Assembly: GCA_019695335.1 (NCBI GenBank)
Contig: JAIBAF010000009.1
Location: forward strand, 17,332-81,331
DNA: 64,000 nt
Origin: a bacterium
GTDB lineage: Bacteria; CLD3; SB21
Reading direction: 5' to 3'
Shown: one piece after another, positions 54,283 to 64,000 of the stretch
Position numbering within the stretch: position 1 is the stretch's first letter
Layout: each line of letters starts with the position of its first letter
Notes under the pieces: model-generated
Told to the model about the DNA's origin: nothing
The model's database searches: none
The model's input: the letters and a program-made list of their open reading frames with translations, nothing else
Program-made: the position numbers and the translations under genes

Positions 54283-54894
54283 TCAGGTTTTACGAGTTTT
54301 TTCGTTCGTTTTTTTCTTTGTTTCAGTAGAAATACCGTGTTTGCTCAATACGCCTTTATTAACAAAAATAGGTGCTTTTGATCGCATAGCCAAAGCAATA
54401 GCATCACTCGGCCTGGCGTCGATTTCCATTTCACCATTATGACTTTGAAGATATAACTTGGCATAATACGTTTGATCCTCCACCATTGTTACTACGGTTT
54501 TCAGTAATTTTGCGCCCAATTTATCCATAACGGTTTTCAGAAGATCATTCGTCAAGGGTCTGGGAGGTTTCTCCCCATTGAGTTCCAATTGAATCGCATA
54601 AGCTTCACTCGTACCGATCCAAATCGGTAACATAATTTTTTCAGTTTCATCGTATAGGATAACGGTAGGAGACATTGCTGCTGAATCCATTACAACGGCC
54701 ATGACTTTGACTTCAACGGATGCATCCTGATTATTCGTTATTTCCTGGAACCATGCATGCTTGCTGGCGAATATCAGCATAATAACACTAATCGTGCATA
54801 CGATCAACCATAGTCGGACTTTTACTATCAATTTTGGCTCAGAAGTGGGTCCATTATTTGAGTATTCATCCACATTGTTATGGCTCTCATTCAT
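54283..54894 (-). CDS. Bifunctional nuclease (BFN/DUF151) family protein with membrane anchor
   Basis: A 203-aa protein: one N-terminal helix (about residues 25-43), then the BFN domain with VILYDETEKIMLPIWIGTSEA, LELNGEKPPRPLTNDLL and the IDARPSDAIALAMRSKAPIFV core. BFN proteins have been called nucleases in plants, but the bacterial role is unsettled. An N-terminal transmembrane anchor is not usual and, with degQ next, hints at the envelope. The start at 54894 follows AAGGGA; an ATG seven codons upstream lacks one. A terminator-like hairpin precedes the gene. Confidence 0.88.
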   Translation of the reverse strand: MNESHNNVDEYSNNGPTSEPKLIVKVRLWLIVCTISVIMLIFASKHAWFQEITNNQDASVEVKVMAVVMDSAAMSPTVILYDETEKIMLPIWIGTSEAYAIQLELNGEKPPRPLTNDLLKTVMDKLGAKLLKTVVTMVEDQTYYAKLYLQSHNGEMEIDARPSDAIALAMRSKAPIFVNKGVLSKHGISTETKKKTNEKTRKT

Positions 54895-54906
54895 GCTATC
54901 CCTTTT

Positions 54907-54939
54907 CAAAAACAAAACCCAGGATGCATCAATCCTGGG
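54907..54939 (-). terminator. Terminator-like hairpin in the BFN gene leader
   Basis: On the minus strand CCCAGGAT (complement of 54932-54939) pairs across a 6-nt loop with ATCCTGGG, followed by TTTTGTTTTTG and then the AAGGGA ribosome site. A second hairpin (CAGAGGT/ACCTCTG, 54958-54978) lies just upstream. No minus-strand gene precedes it, so it is a candidate attenuator. Confidence 0.6.
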
Positions 54940-55196
54940 ATTACTATTTTGAATGGTCAGAGGTTGCAGGTACCTCTGTTACTCATTTAAGCCTTTGGTT
55001 TATAAACAAATTTAAGTTTCGTGCTTTCGTTTTGCAAGGAAAATTTTGATTCAAATAAGCGTATTTTTTAACATGCTGCTTACCAAAACATAACAAAAGC
55101 CTACTAATGTGCTAACACCAAGTAATTAATTTTTTGTCCCCAAAATCAGTGGAGCTTAATGTTCCACGTTAAGTTTATAAAAGCTTAGATATATAC
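54940..55196. other. Shared upstream region of the BFN and DUF4388 genes
   Basis: About 250 bp, A+T-rich, without a gene. It holds the 54958-54978 hairpin (BFN side). No confident promoter is seen for either direction. Confidence 0.4.
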
Positions 55197-56212
55197 ATGA
55201 ACACAACTCGTCAAAAGATGTCTGCAAAACGCGGAACCAGCATCCTCACAGGTAATTTATCGGACATGTCATTGGTCAATACTTTACAACTGATTAAAAT
55301 GTCGGGGAAAAGCGGTGTACTGCAAATTCGGGACAAAATAAGCACGCAGAAATCATTGTTTACAAAAATTCAATCGTGCGGGCATCATCGCCTGACGATA
55401 TGTTATTGGGTGAATATCTGGTCAATTCCGGATACTTGCAAATGCATAACCTCACTAAGGCGATTGAACTTCAACGCGTTACCGGCCTTCCAATTGGCCG
55501 GATTTTTCAGGAGATGGGTTTTTTGGAAGAAAATGCCGGATCCATGAATAAACTCCTCAATCGTTATTTACGCGATGTGATATACCGGATCATGAAATGG
55601 ACTCAAGGTCAAATAGAATTTGAAGACGTCAATGACGATGAATTTTCGTCGCTGTTTGATCTTTCAATTAAGTTGAACATGGATTTTTTAATTCTTGAGA
55701 ACGCACAGCGCGTGGATGAATGGCGCATGCTGGCCAATGATATTACTTCGCTCAAATCCGTTTTAAAACTAAATCGCAATTTTTTATCCCAAGGCCAGAA
55801 TGCTGTCATTGATTTTGAAGAATGGCAGATTTTATCGTATGTCAATGGACGTAGAAATATCTTGCGAATTCTTGAAAAAATAGGCGACAATGAGACTCAT
55901 TATTTGGGAATAATCAATAGAATGATCAAAGGCCGTTACCTAGTCGAAAAGCAAGCTGAAGCAATGAAAGTCATCATCCCAGCCCGGGTTACAGCCGAGC
56001 GGTCAAACAAAGAAAGGCATTTTCCGGCTAAGTACGCCGCTAATCTGATTTATAAACATATCGACGGCAAAAAGAATTTATTTGAGTTATCGCGCGCGCT
56101 TGAGTTTGATCTCAACGATGTTTGGGAAAACATTCAACTGTTACTGAAAAGTGAAGTCGTCGAAATTGTCGAAGGCCGGCGTGAATTCCAAAACCTTTCC
56201 GAGGAAATGTAA
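55197..56212 (+). CDS. DUF4388 (PATAN) domain protein, split by a one-base frameshift
   Basis: One gene read in two frames. The first frame (55197-55337) gives the DUF4388 start ILTGNLSDMSLVNTLQLIK then SGKSGVLQIRDK; the second (open from about 55337; 55376 is its first GTG) continues KHAEIIVYKNSIVRASSPDD, LLGEYLVNSGYL and the helical part to 56212. The join needs one extra A in the run GACAAAATAAG at 55335-55338, either a sequencing error, a recent mutation or -1 slippage. The C-terminal half has two winged-helix-like repeats (YVNGRRNILRILEKI, HIDGKKNLFELSRAL). DUF4388 proteins are common in regulatory and gliding systems. The histidine kinase ATG follows the stop directly. Confidence 0.75.
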
Positions 56213-58198
56213 ATGGCCGCATTTACCGCGCTTGACATGATCTATACTGAAGCTTGGGTGCCGCCCGATATTTCAGTTGAAAAAATTTTGAATATATTTC
56301 GGGAAAGTAATTTCAAATTTTTGCCGATTGTTCGATCCGATGGTCGTCCTAGTGGTATGATCGCAAAGGATCGATTGATGAACATGTTATCGACCAAGTA
56401 TGGGTACGCTGTGTATCAAAATCGAAAAATTATCGAAGTCATGGATCGTGATTTTTTGTGTCTTGATTCCAGTGTGGATATCTCGGAAATCGTTGAGCGA
56501 TCCATGAAGCGGGATGCGGAAACCATTTATGATGACATTATTATCATAGAAGCGGGCCGTTATCGGGGAATGATTTCCATCAAGAACTTGATCACAACGC
56601 AGATGGAAAATATTCTCTACAAGAACAAACACATTGACTTGCAAAATCAATTTTTAAAAGAAGCTCATTATCAGGTTGAGCGCACCGAAACCAAGTATCA
56701 GATTTTATTTGAAAATGACGTGCATGCCGTTGCCGTGATCGAAGTGAATGGGGTCATTTCTAAAATCAATAACCGATTCACTCAAATTACCGGATATACC
56801 AAAGAAGCCATAGAAGGTAAAAAGCATTTTTTAGATCTAATCCATACGGATGACAAAAAAAACCTTGTAGCAATGTTCCTTTCGGCACAAAAAGACAGCT
56901 CATTACGAGCGGCTACTGACGAACCTTCGGGTGGGCTAGTTTGGGAAGTGAATTTTCTGACGCAATCGGGCGAAAAGAAAGTTGGAGAGATCACGGCAAA
57001 ACATGTTGAACAGACGCAACAGATATTGTGCAGCATTCATGACATTACTGAAAAAAAACGTTACGAAGAGCAACTGCGTCAGTCCGAAAAACTTTCTGCC
57101 GTTGGATCGATGCTGACCGGAATAACTCACGAATTAAACAATCAATTGACACCTATCGTAGCCTATCTGGATTTGCTTCTTCAGGAGCCATCATTGAATG
57201 AAAAATTTCTGAACCGACTCAATGTCGTCCATCGCTCGGCTTCTACAGCGTCCAGCATCGTCAATACGCTCCTTCGTTTCGCAAAACCCAAACCGTTGTA
57301 TCTACGTGAATCCAATCTTAATAAATTAGTTCGCGACAATCTCATGTTGTTGAAATACCATGAAGCGTACCGAGGTGTTCAGGTGCAATTATTTGAAAAC
57401 CCCGAATTGCCGAGTTGCCGTATTGATGAGAATCAAATAGGACAAGTGATACTTAATATCTTGATCAACGGAGTGCAAGCGGTCGATGGAAAAGAAGGAA
57501 AACTGACGATTCGAACAGATTTCGATAAAGAATATGTCAGCGTAAGTGTCCATGATAACGGAATCGGGATATCCTCAACCTACATTAAGAAAATTTTTGA
57601 ACCTTTTTTTACGACTAAAACTCCGGACAAAGGAACAGGATTGGGTTTGAGTATCTCTTACAGTATAATTAAAGCGCACGATGGTGAAATTGATGTGGTG
57701 AGCGAGGAAGGTGTGGGTTCGACATTTACCATTCGTTTGCCGATTCGCCGTCCAGTTGCTCTAACAACTGATGAGCCTCGAAAATTTGCTTCACCGAAAG
57801 CAGGGAAGAAAAATTCAATTTTAGTTATCGAGGATGACCCGTCGATCCGTGAAATGTCATTTGAGTTGTTACTTGAATATTTCGAATGTGAAGTTTTATT
57901 GGCTGATAACGGCAAAAAAGGAATTGAAATGATTGCCAATCATAATCAGTTTGATCTCATTATATCGGATATTCGAATGCCGGAATGCGACGGTTTTCAA
58001 TTGTATTCGTGGATCGAGAGCAATCGGAGCGATCTTTTAAATAAAATCGTATTTATAACCGGAGATACTTACGACCGACGCACTCGCGATTTTACTGAAA
58101 CAAAACGAATTGAGCTACTCTTTAAGCCCTTTAAGCTGGATGATTTACTGAATACAGTTTCTAAAAAAATTGAAAATAAACGTCCGGTTATTTCATGA
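56213..58198 (+). CDS. Hybrid histidine kinase: CBS pair, PAS, kinase, receiver
   Basis: A 661-aa soluble hybrid kinase. Residues 1-130 form a CBS-like pair (FKFLPIVRSDGRPSGMIAKD, IIIIEAGRYRGMISIKNLI), 155-285 a PAS domain with PAC end (VICS/SIHDITEKKRYEEQ), 295-360 HisKA with the phospho-His in GITHELNNQLTPI, 380-510 the ATPase (N-box NILINGVQAV, DNGIGIS, GTGLGLSIS) and 535-650 a receiver (EDDPS acidic pair, Asp in ISDIRMP, KPF Lys). All catalytic residues are present. CBS domains bind adenyl nucleotides, so energy sensing is possible. The start has no gap after the DUF4388 gene, and the end overlaps lpxC by 11 bp. Confidence 0.92.
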   Translation: MAAFTALDMIYTEAWVPPDISVEKILNIFRESNFKFLPIVRSDGRPSGMIAKDRLMNMLSTKYGYAVYQNRKIIEVMDRDFLCLDSSVDISEIVERSMKRDAETIYDDIIIIEAGRYRGMISIKNLITTQMENILYKNKHIDLQNQFLKEAHYQVERTETKYQILFENDVHAVAVIEVNGVISKINNRFTQITGYTKEAIEGKKHFLDLIHTDDKKNLVAMFLSAQKDSSLRAATDEPSGGLVWEVNFLTQSGEKKVGEITAKHVEQTQQILCSIHDITEKKRYEEQLRQSEKLSAVGSMLTGITHELNNQLTPIVAYLDLLLQEPSLNEKFLNRLNVVHRSASTASSIVNTLLRFAKPKPLYLRESNLNKLVRDNLMLLKYHEAYRGVQVQLFENPELPSCRIDENQIGQVILNILINGVQAVDGKEGKLTIRTDFDKEYVSVSVHDNGIGISSTYIKKIFEPFFTTKTPDKGTGLGLSISYSIIKAHDGEIDVVSEEGVGSTFTIRLPIRRPVALTTDEPRKFASPKAGKKNSILVIEDDPSIREMSFELLLEYFECEVLLADNGKKGIEMIANHNQFDLIISDIRMPECDGFQLYSWIESNRSDLLNKIVFITGDTYDRRTRDFTETKRIELLFKPFKLDDLLNTVSKKIENKRPVIS

Positions 58199-59063
58199 TC
58201 ATTCGGACTAATTCAATGTTGTCCGCATGCCCTGTTCCATAAGCTTCCAATTTTCCTCGAATCATTCCGTTTGTCAAAGCAAAATCTCCAATTATGTCCA
58301 AAACCTTGTGTCGTGCAGCCTCATCAGAAAAACGTGGAGATTCGGCTGAAAGTATGGCCACATTGTCCGTTATATTATACTGTTTGAGTAACGATAGAAT
58401 TTTCTTAGAAGGTTGATTGTCCATCAATATAAAACCGGTAGTAGCCGCCGCACCTTTGATAAATCCTTGTTCAGCCATGCGTTCAAATTCGCTCAGCAAA
58501 CAAAATGTCCGTGCGGGGGCAACGTCATGTTGGAATGTTTTGAAATCAAAACGGTACTGGAACGTTTGTAGACTACCGGTGGGTAATTTAAAATGATAAA
58601 TGATTTCAAAGTTTTCTGATGGCGAAACTTTAATCCACGTTTCTCTTTCCGGGGCGTTAAATTCAATAGTATTTCTAAGAATGATTTCTTGATAAGAAAC
58701 TTTTTGGTCGAGTATTCCGGCAGAATTCATTTTTTCTATCCAAATTTTGCTGCTGCCGTCAAGAATTGGAAGTTCATCTGCATCTATTTCGACGATAAGA
58801 TTCGTAATGCCCAAACCAAAAACAGCAGCCATAAAATGTTCCACTGTTTTTACTGAGACACCATTTTCCATTATAGTTGTTGCAAGCCGCGTTTGACAGA
58901 CATTGCGATAATCAGCCTTTACCCGGTTTTTATCGCGATTCACAAAATAAATTCCGGCATCAGGATCGGCCGGTAATAAAAGTACATTTACTGGCAAGCC
59001 AGAATGGATACCTTTTCCTGCAACAGAAACCGACTTGGCAATTGTACGTTGAACCATTTTCAT
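58188..59063 (-). CDS. lpxC: UDP-3-O-acyl-N-acetylglucosamine deacetylase
   Basis: A 291-aa LpxC, the committed zinc-dependent step of lipid A synthesis. Zinc ligands fall in TVEHFMAAVFGLG and the C-terminal ARHKVLDIIGDFAL (His and Asp), with the catalytic His in GTGHADN. PILDGSSKIW and DVAPARTFC are also typical. It is not fused to FabZ, unlike in many Bacteroidetes. Its presence shows a lipopolysaccharide-bearing outer membrane. The first two Met codons (59063 and 59057) are both possible starts. Confidence 0.96.
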   Translation of the reverse strand: MKMVQRTIAKSVSVAGKGIHSGLPVNVLLLPADPDAGIYFVNRDKNRVKADYRNVCQTRLATTIMENGVSVKTVEHFMAAVFGLGITNLIVEIDADELPILDGSSKIWIEKMNSAGILDQKVSYQEIILRNTIEFNAPERETWIKVSPSENFEIIYHFKLPTGSLQTFQYRFDFKTFQHDVAPARTFCLLSEFERMAEQGFIKGAAATTGFILMDNQPSKKILSLLKQYNITDNVAILSAESPRFSDEAARHKVLDIIGDFALTNGMIRGKLEAYGTGHADNIELVRMIMK

Positions 59064-59124
59064 TCTTTATTAAAAGAAATGATTTGTGACAGGAATAATA
59101 ATGAATTATTCAGCCAAAATAAAG

Positions 59125-59153
59125 TTGCACCGTCGGTAAAAAACAATTAGATT
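59125..59153 (+). promoter_or_regulatory. Possible tdk promoter
   Basis: TTGCAC (59125-59130), 17 bp, TAGATT (59148-59153), 52 bp before the tdk GTG. Confidence 0.45.
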
Positions 59154-59205
59154 GTCCACCCTTTTGAAGAGAGCGATGAAATAACCAATAATATTAGAGG
59201 TCACA

Positions 59206-59784
59206 GTGAACTTCGTATCCATTAACAGCGGTTGGATTGAGGTTATTGCCGGTAGCATGTTTAGCGGGAAATCGGAAGAACTTATCCGCCGTCTTCGACG
59301 CGCTGAAATCGCCCGTATGCGGGTGCAGGTTTTCAAACCGCTTATTGACAAACGTTATAGCGACGATCATATCGTATCGCACAGCGAATTAAAAATGAAA
59401 TCCGATCCGATTGAAAAAGCGGAAGAAATTTTAGAAAAATTGGATCCGCGAACTGAAGTAGTAGGTATTGATGAAGCGCAGTTTTTTGACGTTTCGCTGG
59501 TAGCCATCTGCAATCGTTTGGCCGATATGGGTAAACGCGTGATTGTCGCGGGATTGGACAAAGATTATACAGGCCAACCTTTTGAGCCGATGCCGCAATT
59601 GCTGGCAATAGCCGAATACATTACTAAACCGTTGGCCATTTGCGTGATTTGCGGAAATCCGGCTAATTTTACTCAGAGAACCATCGAAAGTGAAGACAGG
59701 GTTCTGGTAGGCGCATCAGGTTTTTATGAAGCACGATGCCGGAAACATTTTGATCCCAAACCCACTGTTCCTTCGAAAAAATAA
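59206..59784 (+). CDS. tdk: Thymidine kinase
   Basis: A 192-aa type II thymidine kinase for dT salvage. The P-loop is [14 protein letters not shown], the Mg-binding segment GIDEAQFFD, the structural zinc Cys pairs lie in CVICGNPA and YEARCRKH, and the lasso is in between. The start is GTG at 59206 behind GAGG. obg starts 16 bp later, so the two are co-transcribed. Confidence 0.97.
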   Translation: MNFVSINSGWIEVIAGSMFSGKSEELIRRLRRAEIARMRVQVFKPLIDKRYSDDHIVSHSELKMKSDPIEKAEEILEKLDPRTEVVGIDEAQFFDVSLVAICNRLADMGKRVIVAGLDKDYTGQPFEPMPQLLAIAEYITKPLAICVICGNPANFTQRTIESEDRVLVGASGFYEARCRKHFDPKPTVPSKK

Positions 59785-59800
59785 TCCAACTTATTTTCCC

Positions 59801-60772
59801 ATGTTTTTAGATTTTATAAAAATCAGTGTGAAAGCCGGCCGTGGCGGCAACGGTATTATTTCTTTTCGCCGTGAGAAATATGTTCCCAAGGGCGGACCGG
59901 ATGGCGGCGACGGAGGGCGCGGCGGAGACGTGGTATTGCTGACAGATGAAAATTTGCATACGCTTCAAGACGTTGGACACAATCGCCATTATTTTGCTCA
60001 AAACGGTGAGAGCGGTTTGGGTAATAATCAGCATGGAAAAAACGGTAACGATGTTATAATTCATGTACCACCGGGAACCATCGTACGCAATGCTGACTCC
60101 GATGAAATAATTATAGATCTGGTTGAGAATAGACAACGTTTTGTTATAGCCAAAGGTGGAAGAGGTGGCCGTGGTAACACGCATTTTAAATCTCCGACTA
60201 ATCGAACTCCGCGCCGGTCTGAGCCGGGACAGGCGGGAGAGGAATTGGAAATTGCACTTGAGTTAAAAGTTTTGGCCGATGTCGGATTAGTAGGATTTCC
60301 AAATGCCGGGAAGTCGACTTTGCTCGCATCGGTAAGTGCCGCAAGGCCAAAAATTGCTAACTATCCGTTCACGACGCTAACACCGAATTTAGGCATTGTA
60401 AAGGTCAAAGATTTTACAAGCTTGGTAATGGCTGATATTCCCGGGCTTATTGAAGGCGCGCACGAAGGTAAAGGATTGGGAATTCAGTTTCTGAAACATA
60501 TTGAGCGCACCAAGATATTGGCGTTTCTAATCGATGTTCAAAGCGACCATATTGAAAAAGACTACAGCATTTTGAAAAAAGAATTAAAAAATTTCAATCC
60601 TGAACTATTGAAACGGAAGCGCGTTGTGGTTTTAACCAAGTCCGATACTGTTTCCAAGGTTCCGAAAAAGCAAATTATGCGAGACGGGACGAAAGTTATG
60701 ACCATTTCATCGGTTGCGCAAATGGGTTTGGAGAAATTGGTGCAAATGCTTTGGAAAATGATGCCAAAATGA
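59801..60772 (+). CDS. obgE: Obg family GTPase
   Basis: A 323-aa GTPase involved in ribosome assembly and stress control. The glycine-rich Obg fold ([31 protein letters not shown]) is followed by the G domain: G1 [10 protein letters not shown]3 [17 protein letters not shown]4 TKSD. No C-terminal OCT domain. The start at 59801 (MFLDFIKI) is chosen because it matches family N-termini; the open frame reaches 75 bp further up into tdk. No strong Shine-Dalgarno is seen. Confidence 0.96.
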   Translation: MFLDFIKISVKAGRGGNGIISFRREKYVPKGGPDGGDGGRGGDVVLLTDENLHTLQDVGHNRHYFAQNGESGLGNNQHGKNGNDVIIHVPPGTIVRNADSDEIIIDLVENRQRFVIAKGGRGGRGNTHFKSPTNRTPRRSEPGQAGEELEIALELKVLADVGLVGFPNAGKSTLLASVSAARPKIANYPFTTLTPNLGIVKVKDFTSLVMADIPGLIEGAHEGKGLGIQFLKHIERTKILAFLIDVQSDHIEKDYSILKKELKNFNPELLKRKRVVVLTKSDTVSKVPKKQIMRDGTKVMTISSVAQMGLEKLVQMLWKMMPK

Positions 60773-60801
60773 AAAAAATCTAATGATTAATTAAAAAAAA
60801 C

Positions 60802-60830
60802 TTGACTTGAGAATCTTTTTTTACTATCAT
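60802..60830 (+). promoter_or_regulatory. rRNA operon promoter P1
   Basis: TTGACT (60802-60807), 17 bp, TATCAT (60825-60830), behind an A-tract that could act as an UP element. Confidence 0.55.
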
Positions 60831-60949
60831 TACGCCCCGTAAAAAAACGGACCAATGTTCTGTATAATTAGTGGATAAATTGTGAATAATTGGCAAGGCG
60901 GAGCGAATATCAAAATTCGCAACAAAATTTAAAATAAATAAGAATTTCC

Positions 60950-60978
60950 TTGCAATCACAACTTCAAAATTGTATATT
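60950..60978 (+). promoter_or_regulatory. rRNA operon promoter P2
   Basis: TTGCAA (60950-60955), 17 bp, TATATT (60973-60978), about 160 bp before the 16S 5' end and nearest to it. Confidence 0.65.
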
Positions 60979-61061
60979 ACGTCCCCTTTGAAAATAAGGG
61001 GAATAATGTAGTAAAATTTCGGCGAAGACACAGAATCCTAGCCAAACGTTTTTTGACAATT

Positions 61062-61073
61062 AGAGAGTATACA
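61062..61073 (+). other. 5' arm of the 16S processing stem
   Basis: AGAGAGTATACA pairs perfectly with TGTATACTCTCT at 62742-62753 beyond the 16S 3' end, the layout of an RNase III processing stem. A TTTGACAATT box lies just upstream (61052-61061) and recurs before 23S (63041). Confidence 0.65.
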
Positions 61074-61139
61074 CAGTCGATTCTTAGAGTATTCTATGAG
61101 AGACAGAATCATTCTTCGAATATTAAGAAATTAATATTG

Positions 61140-62656
<1,517 letters not shown>

Positions 62657-62790
62657 GGAGAATAGGTAGTGGGTCAACTTCGGTTGGCACCAATACATAT
62701 TCCGAATATAACTCGATTTGATTCTCACTTTTGTCTTAACATGTATACTCTCTTTTTTATTTTTTTTTGTTCTTTTACAATTTTGGTTGA

Positions 62791-62864
<74 letters not shown>

Positions 62865-62889
62865 CTGCTTTAAGGCTGCCGACGAACAC

Positions 62890-62963
62890 GGGGCTATAGC
62901 TCAATTTGGGAGAGCGCCTGCCTTGCACGCAGGAGGTTAGCGGTTCGAGCCCGCTTAGCTCCA
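62890..62963 (+). tRNA. tRNA-Ala (TGC)
   Basis: In the 16S-23S spacer, 25 bp after tRNA-Ile. Acceptor GGGGCTA with TAGCTCC, anticodon loop CTTGCAC (TGC), T arm GGTTCGAGCCC, discriminator A. CCA not encoded. The Ile-Ala pair is the common spacer arrangement. Confidence 0.97.
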
Positions 62964-63158
62964 CTAAACTGAAACGATCAGGACGCAAGTCCGATGCGAT
63001 AGATTTTCATTGATATACCAGTTATATCAACCAAAGTTCTTTGACAATTGAGATGTTATTGATTTAATAGTAAATTGAAGACTACAATCTTTGATTTCGA
63101 GAATCGCTATTTTTCATAATATATTATGCTAATAGTGTGATGTTTTATTAAAATAAAA

Positions 63159-64000
63159 TTTCAAGCTATTAAGAGCATACGGAGAATGCATTGGCACAAG
63201 AAGGCGATGAAGGACGCGGCAAGCTGCGATAAGCTTCGGGAAGGCGCTAACAGCCGTTAATCCGAAGATTTCCGAATGGGGAAACCCGTTACCGGTAATA
63301 CGGTATCATCTCTTGCTGAATTCATAGGCAAGAAGAAGCAAACCCGGGGAACTGAAATATCTAAGTACCTGGTGGAATATAAATCAAAAGAGATTTCCCA
63401 AGTAGTGACGAGCGAACGGGAAAAAGCCCAAACCGGACCGACTTGTCGGGCCGGGGTTGTAGGACCCTTGTAGTGATCTGTGAGTAGGTAAGTGAAGTTG
63501 TCTGGAAAGCAACGCCATAGTGGGTGATAGCCCCGTAACCTAAACCGAAAGCAGCATGTGGGTATCCTGAGTAGCGCGGGACACGTGAAATCCTGTGTGA
63601 AGCTGGGAGGACCATCTTCCAAGGCTAAATACTCTCTTGTGACCGATAGAGGATAGTACCGCGAGGGAAATGTGAAAAGAACCCTTATTAAGGGAGTGAA
63701 ATAGAACCTGAAACCGTATGCTTACAAGCTGTCGGAGTGGCGCTTCGGCGCCATGACGGCGTGCCTTTTGCATAATGAGCCAGCGAGTTACTCGTACGTT
63801 GCGTAAGGTTAAGAGGTCACCAAGCCTCGTAGCCGTAGCGAAAGCAAGTCTGAATAGGGCGTCCCGAAAGGGGTGTAACGTGCGGTAGACGCGAAACCTT
63901 AGTGATCTAGCCATGGCCAGGTTGAAGTAGGGGTAAAACCCTATGGAGGACCGAACCGGTGTAAGTTGAAAGTTGCTCGGATGAGCTGTGGCTAGGGGTG
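63159..64000 (+). rRNA. rrl: 23S ribosomal RNA, 5' part, cut by window end
   Basis: The 5' sequence aligns with the start of E. coli 23S: CTATTAAGAGCATACGG, GAAGGCGATGAAGGACG, GCGATAAGC and TTTCCGAATGGGGAAACCC. The 5' end is approximate. About 840 nt of domain I and part of II are seen; the rest lies outside. Confidence 0.97.

Noticed and set aside
59726..59800. 25-residue extension of Obg into tdk
   Set aside because: Obg proteins begin at MFxDxxKI; the extension is tdk sequence in another frame.

Overview
This 64 kb window is a bacterial chromosome segment of moderate GC from a Gram-negative organism (LpxC, outer-membrane-type secreted proteins, lipoproteins). Several traits point to the FCB side of the tree (Bacteroidota, Ignavibacteria, KSB1, Calditrichota and relatives) rather than Proteobacteria. 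These are a short RpoD-like sigma factor of 281 aa without region 1.1, DUF4249-like lipoproteins, an AOS-family acyltransferase and tandem EutN/CcmL proteins. Unlike typical Bacteroidetes, most genes have clear Shine-Dalgarno sequences, and the 16S 3' end keeps the anti-SD CCTCC. I cannot place the organism to phylum without a 16S search. There is no CRISPR array, insertion sequence or prophage.

Layout. 1-3597: a cut-off DUF255 thioredoxin-fold protein and SpoVR. 3601-11814 (minus): a long operon reading ALDH, membrane protein, DUF4129, DUF4350, MoxR, polysaccharide deacetylase-FGE fusion, Zn-alcohol dehydrogenase. 12027-13499: cytidine deaminase and an MscS channel behind a leader terminator. 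13629-17477: a 1282-aa secreted LVIVD plus Ig/cadherin-like repeat protein. 17610-21860: queuosine synthesis (queA), a NYN nuclease, an OppC-type permease, a Nudix hydrolase and a YhhQ transporter. 22071-28042: a chemosensory-like operon of CheW, a divergent MCP, a CheA-like protein that has lost its kinase motifs and phospho-histidines, and a ParA ATPase. 28030-33762: an HtrA-like protease, PAP2 phosphatase, M3 peptidase and umuDC. 34025-38165: translation block rplM-rpsI-rpsB-tsf-pyrH-frr, with a structured rpsB leader. 38323-41520: a GAF protein with a degenerate GGDEF domain, two EutN/CcmL vertex proteins without other shell genes, and the sigma factor. 41621-44879: etfBA and rho.

45302-49085 is an A+T-richer accessory patch: a lipoprotein, two mosaic DUF4249-like paralogs (the second truncated by a 19-bp deletion) and a small beta-barrel-like protein. 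49100-54894: AOS acyltransferase, tRNA-Phe, two small orphan proteins, an AI-2E/PerM protein, DegQ and a bifunctional-nuclease-family protein. 55197-58198: a frameshifted DUF4388 protein coupled to a CBS-PAS-histidine kinase-receiver hybrid. 58188-60772: lpxC, tdk and obg. 61140-64000: an rRNA operon (16S, tRNA-Ile, tRNA-Ala, 5' part of 23S).

The most unusual content is the kinase-dead CheA/CheW/MCP/ParA operon, which keeps array-building parts while losing phosphotransfer. Next come the orphan pair of microcompartment vertex proteins, the deacetylase-FGE fusion inside a MoxR operon, the nested-helix rpsB leader, and two terminators placed in gene leaders (cdd and the BFN gene). Strong promoters repeatedly match TTGCA(A/T), 17 bp, TATATT.
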